Positions 8,163-13,944 of a DNA stretch of 16,209 bases are shown here, piece by piece. Position numbers and translations under genes: made by a program. Each line of letters starts with the position of its first letter. Position 1 is the stretch's first letter. This DNA is from Balneolaceae bacterium (GTDB taxonomy: Bacteria; Bacteroidota; Rhodothermia; Balneolales; Balneolaceae): assembly GCA_007126675.1 (NCBI GenBank), contig SLAU01000074.1, positions 1 to 16,209 of the forward strand, given 5' to 3'. Below the pieces are notes generated by a model. It was not told the DNA's origin. It saw nothing but the letters and a program-made list of their open reading frames with translations, and did not search any database.

Positions 8163-8939
8163 TTATTGGGTTTCTTTATTGTACAGCCTACGGACTTCGA
8201 TTCCATCTTCGGCCATTTTCTGTTTTAATGTTTCAATTTCGATTTCCCGGAAATGGAAAATACTTGCAGCCAGCACAGCATCGGCATTTCCTTTTTTTAT
8301 CGCCTCGCAGCAGTGCTCTATGGTTCCGGCGCCACCGCTGGCTATTACGGGTATGGTAACGTGTTTATTTACTTCTTGCAATAACTCAAGGTCAAAACCC
8401 GATTTGGTGCCGTCGCGATCCATACTTGTTAAAAGTATTTCGCCCGCGCCGAGCTTTTCACACTTCAAAATCCATTTAAGGGCATCCAGTCCGGTGGGTT
8501 CAGAGCCGCCTTTAATATACACTTCCCAGTGATCACCGGTTCGCTTGGCATCTACGGCAGCTACAACAGCCTGCGATCCAAACGCATCTGAGGCACGTGT
8601 AATCAGTTCCTGATCTTTAACTATTGCACTGTTTAGCGAAACTTTATCGGCACCGGCTTTCAGGATTTCCTCAATCTCATCTACAGTTCTGATTCCTCCG
8701 CCAACAGTAAACGGGATGTTAATTTCGGCAGCGATCTTTTTCACCAGATTCACCAGGGTGCGCCGTTTTTCCTTTGTTGCCGTGATATCCAGGAACACCA
8801 GTTCATCGGCTCCCTCATCCGTATACCTGCGCGCCAATTCCACCGGGTCGCCTGCATCCCGCAAGCCAACAAAATTGACTCCCTTAACAGTGCGCCCGTC
8901 TTTAATATCAAGGCAGGGTATGATTCGTTTTGTAAGCAT
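8163..8939 (-). CDS. hisF: Imidazole glycerol phosphate synthase, cyclase subunit HisF
   Basis: A 258-residue (beta/alpha)8 barrel that uses ammonia from HisH to turn PRFAR into imidazole glycerol phosphate and AICAR. The start MLTKRIIPCLDIKDGRTVKG is canonical. The catalytic pair is Asp11 and Asp130 (in AAVDAKR); phosphate-binding loops are TVGGGIR (78-84) and ASGGAG (200-205); STDRDGT-like TSMDRDGTKSG lies near 171-181. The reading frame stays open upstream to an ATG at 9008, but the family start is the ATG at 8937-8939. The gene is followed 2 bp later by hisE. Its usual upstream partner hisA is 1.5 kb away behind an opposing serpin gene, so hisF must have its own promoter in the gap 8940-9169. 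I could not identify it. Confidence 0.97.
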   Translation of the reverse strand: MLTKRIIPCLDIKDGRTVKGVNFVGLRDAGDPVELARRYTDEGADELVFLDITATKEKRRTLVNLVKKIAAEINIPFTVGGGIRTVDEIEEILKAGADKVSLNSAIVKDQELITRASDAFGSQAVVAAVDAKRTGDHWEVYIKGGSEPTGLDALKWILKCEKLGAGEILLTSMDRDGTKSGFDLELLQEVNKHVTIPVIASGGAGTIEHCCEAIKKGNADAVLAASIFHFREIEIETLKQKMAEDGIEVRRLYNKETQ

Positions 8940-9169
8940 GATTGAGGTGATGAAGATAAACAGATGCTGAGAGAAACTGAAGAACTGAGCAATAATATTC
9001 AGATCCAAAACCGGGTATTATGCAAACTTTAACAATGCTACTGAAAAGATAAAGTTTTAATAGCGTGGCAATAGGTATCTCCTTGTTTTAGTCTGTACTA
9101 TATATGTAAGCAGGACTGATACTTACGGTATTTGGCAATCGTTATATTAAACAACTAAAAAATTTGATC

Positions 9170-10420
9170 ATGAATTCTATTCAGAGCTTCGCCGTCTTTT
9201 TAGTAGGATTGCTACTATTTATCACTTGTGACAGCAACATAACCGGGCCTGAGGGTCCTTCGGGTGAACTGCCAAGAGAGCTGACAGTGTTGGAAAAATC
9301 ACTGATCGAAGCCGATCAATCCTTTAGTTATGATATTTTCCGCCAAACCGTTTCCTGGGAAACCGAATATGAGAATCTGATGATTTCTCCGCTCAGCATC
9401 TCCATGGCCCTGGCAATGACGCTAAACGGGGCAGAAGGGCAAACGTATGAGGATATGAGAGAGGTGCTTTACCTTTCTGGAATGGAGCTTGACGAGATTA
9501 ATGAGGCGTTTGAATCATTGATTAATCTGCTCGTTACGGTTGATCCGGATGTAACTGTCAAAATTACCAATTCTATCTGGTACAGAGAGGGACTGCCGGT
9601 TGAAGAGGAGTTTCTGGAAGCGATGCGTGATTTTTTCGATGCCCGAATTGAAGGACTCGATTTCAATGATCCGGCCGCGGTTGATATCATCAATGAGTGG
9701 GTGTATGAAAATACGGAAGGATTGATTGAAGAAATTATCGAAGAAATTCCTGAAGATATAGCGATGTACCTGATCAATGCGCTCTATTTTAAAGGCGACT
9801 GGCTGCGGCCGTTTGATGCTGAAGATACTCATAGAGCAGATTTTCATCTTGAAACCGGTGAGACCAAAGAAGTGGACATGATGCACCAGACAGGCCGTTT
9901 TGCCATTCACTTTTCGGAGGATGTTAAGATGATTGAACTTCCCTATGGCGACAGCCTTTCCACTATGTCGGTATTAATGCCCTCAGATGCGGAAATGCCG
10001 GTTAACGAGTTTGTGGAAGAGAAAGTGACACGGCCAAATCTCGAAAACTGGCGTTCCAATCTCACGGTCGATTCACGCGACATGCTCGTTCAGCTGCCCA
10101 AATTCGAATTTGAGTACGAAATAGAATACAACGATATCCTGAAGGCGATGGGAATGGAAATCGCTTTTGATGAATGGGAAGCTGATTTTAGCGGAATTGC
10201 CGATATCTCTCCTGACAACCTGTATATCGATGAGGTGAAACATAAAACATTTATAAGTGTGGATGAAGAAGGTACCGAAGCTGCAGCAGTAACCAGTGTA
10301 GGAATAGGATTTACATCCGCGCCCCCGGAAATGATCGTAGACCGGCCGTTCGTATTTATTATTCATGAAAGAGAAAGCGGCACAAACCTATTTATGGGCA
10401 TTGTTCGTGATCCTTCTTAG
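9170..10420 (+). CDS. Serpin-family serine protease inhibitor, probable lipoprotein
   Basis: A 416-residue serpin taking ATG 9170; the frame stays open two codons further upstream to a TTG. The N-terminus has a hydrophobic segment ending at Cys20 (LLLFITCDS), a non-ideal lipobox with Thr at -1, then a Gly/Pro-rich linker. This suggests export and lipid anchoring, possibly on the outer membrane. Serpin signatures are clear: NLMISPLSISMALAMTLNGA near residue 70, NALYFKGDW near 205, and the C-terminal RPFVFIIHERESGTNLFMGIV. The reactive-loop hinge runs from Glu366 (P17): E-E-G-T-E-A-A-A-V-T. Gly at P15, Thr at P14 and Ala at P12-P10 are the hallmarks of an inhibitory serpin. Counting forward puts P1-P1' at about Thr382-Ser383, with Phe381 at P2. 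The target protease is unknown. It is inserted against the his genes between hisA and hisF, with no visible Shine-Dalgarno site. Confidence 0.93.
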   Translation: MNSIQSFAVFLVGLLLFITCDSNITGPEGPSGELPRELTVLEKSLIEADQSFSYDIFRQTVSWETEYENLMISPLSISMALAMTLNGAEGQTYEDMREVLYLSGMELDEINEAFESLINLLVTVDPDVTVKITNSIWYREGLPVEEEFLEAMRDFFDARIEGLDFNDPAAVDIINEWVYENTEGLIEEIIEEIPEDIAMYLINALYFKGDWLRPFDAEDTHRADFHLETGETKEVDMMHQTGRFAIHFSEDVKMIELPYGDSLSTMSVLMPSDAEMPVNEFVEEKVTRPNLENWRSNLTVDSRDMLVQLPKFEFEYEIEYNDILKAMGMEIAFDEWEADFSGIADISPDNLYIDEVKHKTFISVDEEGTEAAAVTSVGIGFTSAPPEMIVDRPFVFIIHERESGTNLFMGIVRDPS

Positions 10421-10423
10421 TTG

Positions 10424-10475
10424 CCACTGATTTCACTGATGACAGCGAATTCAGTGAAATCAGTGAAATCAGTGG
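10424..10475. terminator. Perfect 17 bp hairpin between convergent serpin and hisA
   Basis: CCACTGATTTCACTGAT (10424-10440) pairs perfectly with its complement at 10459-10475, with an 18-base loop. It begins 3 bp after the serpin stop. Its right arm covers the last codons and stop codon of hisA (stop at 10469-10471). The arms consist of repeated TCAGTGAAA words. It probably acts as a bidirectional transcription end, although no long U-tract follows on either strand. Confidence 0.7.
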
Positions 10476-11185
10476 TTCATCGCTGCCAATTCATCAAGCC
10501 GGATGTTGCCCTCGTAGTATGCCTTGCCGACTACGGCTGCATAGAGCCCGTTATTGCTGAGTGTTATCAGATCGTCCAGTTTTGCCACGCCGCCGGATGC
10601 GATCCAGTTCAGGGATGGAAACCGTTTTTGTAAATCATTATACATTTCTGTGTTGGGTCCGTTCAGCATTCCGTCCCGGCCAATGTCGGTACTCAGCACT
10701 GTTTGCAGGCCGGCATCAATCATCGGGTTCAGAAATTCTTCAATCGGTTTGTCTGAAGTTTCCAGCCAGCCTCCATACGCCATTTTGCCGTCCTTAAGAT
10801 CCAGCCCCAGGATCATATTATCCGGATGATCTTTGATTGCCTGCAGCCATTCGTCCGTTTTTTTTACTGCCATCGATGAACAGATTACTCCACTGATACC
10901 CGCATCAAGCAGCAGGTCGATATCTTTTCGTGAACGAACACCGCCGCCGGTTTGTACCGAAAGTCCGGTAGTTTTCATGATTTCCTGGATGATAGGCAGA
11001 TTATGAAATTCACCGCTTTTTGCCCCGTTCAGGTCCACCACATGGATGTGACTGAAACCGGCAGCTTTAAATTTTGCAGCTTCATCGAGCGGCAGATGGT
11101 TGTAGATTGTTTTTGTTGCGTAATCACCTTTTTGAAGGCGTACTACCTGTCCGTCGAGCAGGTCAATTGCTGGGATAATTTTCAT
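10469..11185 (-). CDS. hisA: ProFAR isomerase HisA
   Basis: A 238-residue (beta/alpha)8 barrel, 1-(5-phosphoribosyl)-5-[(5-phosphoribosylamino)methylideneamino]imidazole-4-carboxamide isomerase, which opens the ribose by an Amadori rearrangement. It starts MKIIPAIDLLDGQVVRL, with catalytic Asp8 and Asp129 (MILGLDLKDG), phosphate loops QTGGGVRSR (78-86) and ASGGV (196-200), and STDIGRDGMLNGPN (165-178). The frame stays open 42 codons upstream to an ATG at 11311, but that extension overlaps the hipB control region and has no family counterpart, so ATG 11183-11185 is chosen. The last codons and stop lie inside the right arm of the hairpin 10424-10475. Upstream, hisH is 2 kb away behind the Hip operon, so hisA probably has its own promoter between 11186 and 11275, close to the Hip operators. 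Confidence 0.97.
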   Translation of the reverse strand: MKIIPAIDLLDGQVVRLQKGDYATKTIYNHLPLDEAAKFKAAGFSHIHVVDLNGAKSGEFHNLPIIQEIMKTTGLSVQTGGGVRSRKDIDLLLDAGISGVICSSMAVKKTDEWLQAIKDHPDNMILGLDLKDGKMAYGGWLETSDKPIEEFLNPMIDAGLQTVLSTDIGRDGMLNGPNTEMYNDLQKRFPSLNWIASGGVAKLDDLITLSNNGLYAAVVGKAYYEGNIRLDELAAMNH

Positions 11186-11273
11186 TCCAATTTCTTCGGT
11201 TACATTTATAGAGACTAAAGATACGTATTCTATTTTATAAACATGGATGTATGGATTACCATAAAATGCACAA

Positions 11274-11291
11274 GAGTCCCGAACGGGTATA
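11274..11291. promoter_or_regulatory. Degenerate third HipB operator
   Basis: This 18 bp site matches the first good operator at 13 of 18 positions. The right half is intact (GGTATA at 11286-11291) and the left half is degraded. It lies exactly 40 bp upstream of operator 11314-11331. It is closest to the hisA 5' region and could let HipB affect hisA as well (inference). Confidence 0.45.
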
Positions 11292-11304
11292 GTAAAATAA
11301 AATA

Positions 11305-11333
11305 TTGACAATTTATACCCGAAAAGGTATAAT
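11305..11333 (+). promoter_or_regulatory. Consensus sigma70-type promoter of the hip operon
   Basis: TTGACA (11305-11310), a 17 bp spacer and TATAAT (11328-11333) give an exact textbook promoter about 40 bp upstream of the hipB ATG. The first operator (11314-11331) fills most of the spacer and enters the -10 box, so a bound HipB would directly block RNA polymerase. Such a consensus promoter differs from the Bacteroidota TTG/TAnnTTTG pattern, which may reflect transfer of the operon. Confidence 0.85.
11314..11331. promoter_or_regulatory. HipB operator 1 (TATACC-N6-GGTATA)
   Basis: Perfect 6 bp inverted arms, TATACC (11314-11319) and GGTATA (11326-11331), around a 6 bp centre. It has the same style as the E. 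coli HipB operator (TATCC-N8-GGATA). It overlaps the spacer and -10 box of the hip promoter. Its centre is 40 bp from operator 2, about four helical turns, placing both on one DNA face. Confidence 0.8.
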
Positions 11334-11353
11334 TAATAAACAAAGAACAAAAA

Positions 11354-11371
11354 TATACCCGTTAAGGTATA
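11354..11371. promoter_or_regulatory. HipB operator 2 overlapping the hipB ribosome-binding site
   Basis: TATACC (11354-11359), N6, GGTATA (11366-11371): the same perfect arms as operator 1. It contains the AAGG Shine-Dalgarno sequence (11364-11367), placed 7 bases before the hipB ATG at 11375. Repressor bound here would act as a roadblock in the leader region. Confidence 0.8.
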
Positions 11372-11374
11372 ATT

Positions 11375-11599
11375 ATGAAATCTGAGACATCTGAAATAAT
11401 CGAATTTGTGAAAAAAAGAAGAGAGCAGCTTGGACTGACCCAAAAAAATCTTGCAGAACGGGCTGGTGTCGGACTTAGATTTATAAGAGATCTTGAACAA
11501 GGTAAAGAGTCTCTTCAGTTAAATAAAGTTAATCAGGTTCTAGTTCTTTTTGGCTACAAGGTTGGCCCAATAAAAATTACAGACAGAGATGAGTTATAG
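11375..11599 (+). CDS. hipB: HipB-like XRE-family antitoxin/repressor
   Basis: A 74-residue Xre/Cro helix-turn-helix protein. The HTH spans about residues 7-62: FVKKRREQLGLTQKNLAERA (helices 1-2), then VGLRFIRDLEQGKESLQL (recognition helix and turn) and LNKVNQVLVLFGYKVG, the usual end of HipB-type antitoxins. It lacks the long C-terminal tail of E. coli HipB. By family it should bind the TATACC-N6-GGTATA operators and repress its own operon, in complex with the downstream HipS and HipT proteins. Its 3' end overlaps hipS by 11 bases. A proper AAGG ribosome-binding site precedes it, unlike most neighbouring genes. Confidence 0.93.
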   Translation: MKSETSEIIEFVKKRREQLGLTQKNLAERAGVGLRFIRDLEQGKESLQLNKVNQVLVLFGYKVGPIKITDRDEL

Positions 11600-11909
11600 A
11601 AAAGCAGAAATATTTATTGATTCAGAAAAAGCAGGAATACTTCAGGAAACAGAAACAGGGTACCTTTTTGCGTATGATATTGATTATTTGTCAAAACCTA
11701 ATCCAGCTCCGGTTAGTCTAACGCTGCCGGTTAGTAAGCAATCACATGAATCAAACGTCTTGTTTCCATTTTTTGACGGTCTTATACCCGAAGGTTGGTT
11801 GTTAGATGTTGTTGAGCAAACATGGAAAGTAAATCCTAAAGATAGAATGGGCATTTTGTTGGTGAGCTGCTATGATACGATAGGAAATGTAAGTGTGAGG
11901 GAGATATGA
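11589..11909 (+). CDS. hipS: HipS-like protein (HipA N-terminal subdomain as a separate protein)
   Basis: A 106-residue protein equivalent to the N-terminal subdomain of HipA. The motifs seen are VSLTLPVSKQ (42-51), FPFFDGLIPEGWLLDVV (59-75) and DRMGILLVSCYDTIGNVSV (85-103), all typical of the HipA N-domain. In the E. coli O127 HipBST system, as I recall it, this small protein (HipS) rather than HipB is the main antitoxin and inserts a Trp near the kinase active site; Trp70 is a candidate counterpart here (inference). It overlaps hipB by 11 bases upstream and hipT by 4 bases (ATGA) downstream, so translation of the three is coupled. The gene ends with its own stop and does not look like the front half of a frameshifted hipA. 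Confidence 0.88.
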   Translation: MSYRKAEIFIDSEKAGILQETETGYLFAYDIDYLSKPNPAPVSLTLPVSKQSHESNVLFPFFDGLIPEGWLLDVVEQTWKVNPKDRMGILLVSCYDTIGNVSVREI

Positions 11910-12850
11910 GTAGGTGTTTGATCTGTTCCGAAGTTTGTTCGAATGGGAATGAATATCACGATACGTGCCTGAAAGAACTTTTTGCTAATAACAGGCCACC
12001 GGTGTTGGATTACAGTTTTAATGATCTTACTAAGCTGGCGAAAAATATAGTTCGGCAAAAAGTGACTGTTCCCGGTGTTCAGGCAAAGCTTTCACTTGAA
12101 ATTGACAGACAGGTAAAAGAGTCAAATAAACTGACCATCGTTGGTTTATGGGGGATGTATATTTTAAAACCACCATCAAACCGATGGAAAGAACTACCGG
12201 AAAATGAACATTGCACAATGATGCTTGCAAAATATTCAGGAATTGAGACGGTACCATTTGGACTGGTTCGTTTAAAATCGGGTGAGCTATCATATGTAAC
12301 GAGACGAATAGACAGAGGAAGTGATGGACAAAAGTATGCAATGGAAGATATGTGTCAGCTCACAGAAAGATTGACTGAAGACAAGTACAAAGGATCTCAT
12401 GAACAGATTGCAAAAATCATAAAAAAGTATTCCGAAAATCCAATTTATGATTTGACACGTTATTTTGAGCTTGTGCTATTCTGCTATATAACCGGCAACA
12501 GTGATATGCATTTAAAAAACTTTTCATTGATAAAAGATCAGGAACTGGGATGGAAGCTGTCGGCAGGATATGATCTGCTATCCACAAGATTGGTTATATC
12601 AGAAAAGTATGACCCGGAAGAACTCGCACTCACAGTTGGCGGGAAAAAGCGAAAATTCACAAAAAAATCATTTCCAAAATTTGGCCTTCTTATAGGTTTA
12701 ACATCTAAGCAAGTTAAAAATATTATTGAGAAGGTAAAAAAGGAATCATCAGAGTTTCATAATCTGGTTGCGAAAAGCTTCTTATCAAACGAACTGAAAG
12801 AGAAATACACGGATCTCATCAATGAGCGCCGAAAAAACATGGGTTGGTGA
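11906..12850 (+). CDS. hipT: HipT-like serine/threonine kinase toxin (HipA catalytic domain)
   Basis: A 314-residue HipA-fold kinase lacking the N-terminal subdomain, like HipT (about 335 residues) and shorter than E. coli HipA (440). It starts with a possible zinc-binding CLIC...HDTC pattern (Cys4, Cys7, His18, Cys21). The Gly-rich loop reads K-V-T54-V-P56-G-V-Q-A-K; ATP-binding Lys88 is in YILKPP; the catalytic motif GNSDMHLKNF has Asp200; the metal-binding Asp223 is in AGYDLLST. All kinase residues look intact. Compared with the Ser-x-Ser autophosphorylation pair of O127 HipT, this loop has Thr and Pro. The target is unknown: HipA modifies GltX and HipT modifies TrpS. The start ATG overlaps the hipS stop, with a strong GAGG Shine-Dalgarno site. 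The gene is notably A/T-rich: 17 of 60 bases are G or C at 12421-12480, against 30 of 60 in hisA at 10801-10860. Confidence 0.92.
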   Translation: MSRCLICSEVCSNGNEYHDTCLKELFANNRPPVLDYSFNDLTKLAKNIVRQKVTVPGVQAKLSLEIDRQVKESNKLTIVGLWGMYILKPPSNRWKELPENEHCTMMLAKYSGIETVPFGLVRLKSGELSYVTRRIDRGSDGQKYAMEDMCQLTERLTEDKYKGSHEQIAKIIKKYSENPIYDLTRYFELVLFCYITGNSDMHLKNFSLIKDQELGWKLSAGYDLLSTRLVISEKYDPEELALTVGGKKRKFTKKSFPKFGLLIGLTSKQVKNIIEKVKKESSEFHNLVAKSFLSNELKEKYTDLINERRKNMGW

Positions 12851-12900
12851 GGAAAGAGTATGAAATCAGGATAAAATCTATCATGGATTCGGTAAAAAGC

Positions 12901-12930
12901 TCCCCTCCTTATCCAAGGATGGATTGGGGA
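12901..12930. repeat. Imperfect hairpin, widespread-type intergenic repeat
   Basis: TCCCC (12901-12905) and GGGGA (12926-12930) form the base, and ATCC-AA-GGAT (12911-12920) forms the top of an interrupted hairpin, 50 bp after the hipT stop. The CCCCTCCTTATCCAAGGA wording resembles dispersed intergenic repeats I recall from many bacterial genomes. It may serve as the hip operon terminator, although no U-tract follows. Confidence 0.45.
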
Positions 12931-12978
12931 TGGTTGAATCTAAAGTACGAACCTTTTTAACCAACTCCGGCTACTCCA

Positions 12979-13169
12979 ACGCAAGGAGATCCTTCCGCCG
13001 GGAAAGCCCCGGCGTCAGGATGAAATGGGTTGTTGGTAATGATGGGCGGCGCAGGACAAAGCCATGCATAATAATGGGTTGAATGCGCCGCCACTGCCCC
13101 ACACGCAATTGTCATCCTGAGCGAAATAAGGAGCGAAGCGACGAGTGGAGTCGAAGGATCTCATTGCGT
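12979..13169. repeat. 191 bp nested inverted-repeat element (MITE-like)
   Basis: Three nested inverted pairs fill the non-coding gap between hipT and hisH (12851-13220). The outer arms at 12979-12995 and 13153-13169 match at 16 of 17 bases (ACGCAAKGAGATCCTTC). The middle arms are TCAGGATGA (13015-13023) with its complement (13112-13120). The inner arms are GGCGGCGCA (13045-13053) with its complement (13084-13092). The right half carries the GTCATCCTGAGCG...GAAGGATCTC wording found between genes in many unrelated bacteria. No credible protein is encoded and no clear target-site duplication was seen. Confidence 0.7.
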
Positions 13170-13220
13170 GGAAGAGGAGGCACTTTGCCCAATTTCATGA
13201 TAAAATTGTTGTCCAAGTAC

Positions 13221-13838
13221 TTAATTTGCAGCCGTCTTTTGCATACGCCCATTAACCATATCCAGAAAATTCTGCAATAGATGGGATCCCACCTGACCTG
13301 ATTTTTCGGGATGAAACTGCACACCCATAAAATTGTCTTTGGCTACAACTGCTGCAAAATCTTTGATGTATTTGCATGTAGCCAGGGTGTAGTCGTTTGC
13401 CGGTGCGTAATAGCCATGCACATAATAGAGGAACTGATTGTTGCCGATCCCTTTAATGAGATGATGTTCAACCAGCGGCTCAAACACATTCCATCCCATA
13501 TGGGGCACTTTGGCTTTTGAGGCATCAAACTTTTTAAGACGGCCGGGAATAATTCCGAGGGTTTCACAGTTTCCCTCTTCCGATGATTCATAAAGCAGCT
13601 GCATGCCCAAGCAAATACCGAGAACCGGTTTTTTTGTGTTTTTGAGCCAGACATCAAGATCACGCGAGCGAAGGTCATCCATTGCTGCCGCAGCATGCCC
13701 CACACCGGGAAAGATAATTCCATCCGCTTTTTCCAGTTCCTCGATTTTATCTGAGATGAAATATTTTGCCCCAAGTCTGTCGAGCGCATTCGATACAGAA
13801 GCGAGGTTGCCTGCCTGATATTTGATGATACCGATCAT
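13221..13838 (-). CDS. hisH: Imidazole glycerol phosphate synthase, glutaminase subunit HisH
   Basis: A 205-residue class I glutamine amidotransferase that feeds ammonia to HisF. The catalytic triad is Cys76 (GICLGMQLLYESSEEG), His176 and Glu178 (GVQFHPEKSG). Other family segments are IIKYQAGNLASVSNAL at the start, FPGVGHAAAAMD (43-54) and VPHMGWN (111-117). The usual YFVHSYY motif reads YYVHGYY here, a conservative change. The length is normal. It follows hisB (transcribed first) after a 106 bp gap holding an inverted repeat. Downstream it runs into the MITE-like element and the opposing hip operon, so it is cut off from its partner hisF by about 4.3 kb although the two proteins form one complex. 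Confidence 0.96.
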   Translation of the reverse strand: MIGIIKYQAGNLASVSNALDRLGAKYFISDKIEELEKADGIIFPGVGHAAAAMDDLRSRDLDVWLKNTKKPVLGICLGMQLLYESSEEGNCETLGIIPGRLKKFDASKAKVPHMGWNVFEPLVEHHLIKGIGNNQFLYYVHGYYAPANDYTLATCKYIKDFAAVVAKDNFMGVQFHPEKSGQVGSHLLQNFLDMVNGRMQKTAAN

Positions 13839-13847
13839 AGGTTGAGA

Positions 13848-13942
13848 GAGAACGCAGAACGCAAAAGTAAGAAGAAAATGCTGATTGCTGTCAGCTGACA
13901 GCTGAATGCTTGCAACTTTTATCTTCTGCGTTTTGCGTTCTC
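13848..13942. repeat. Inverted heptamer-word element with inner palindrome in the hisB-hisH gap
   Basis: GAGAACGCAGAACGCA (13848-13863) faces TGCGTTTTGCGTTCTC (13927-13942) with one non-Watson-Crick position. Each arm is two copies of a RAACGCA heptamer. Between them lies a perfect 16 bp palindrome GCTGTCAGCTGACAGC (13887-13902) that includes CAGCTGA twice. The element fills nearly the whole 106 bp gap between hisB and hisH on a transcript expected to continue through it, so it may modulate or process the his message. Confidence 0.75.
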
Positions 13943-13944
13943 AC

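Noticed and set aside
8940..9008. 23-codon N-terminal extension of hisF
   Set aside because: The hydrophobic extension is not a family feature; MLTKRIIPCLDIKDG is the standard HisF start.
11186..11311. 42-codon N-terminal extension of hisA
   Set aside because: It overlaps the hip promoter and operators and has no counterpart in HisA; MKIIPAIDLLDG is the standard start.
11589..12850. hipA broken by a frameshift
   Set aside because: The two parts overlap by ATGA, the second has a strong Shine-Dalgarno site and its own Cys/His-rich start, and the sizes match HipS and HipT. The split looks native.
13083..13324. Small open frames on both strands (65 and 70 codons) between hipT and hisH
   Set aside because: They run through repeat sequence and into the end of hisH and encode low-complexity peptides rich in Arg, with no start signal.
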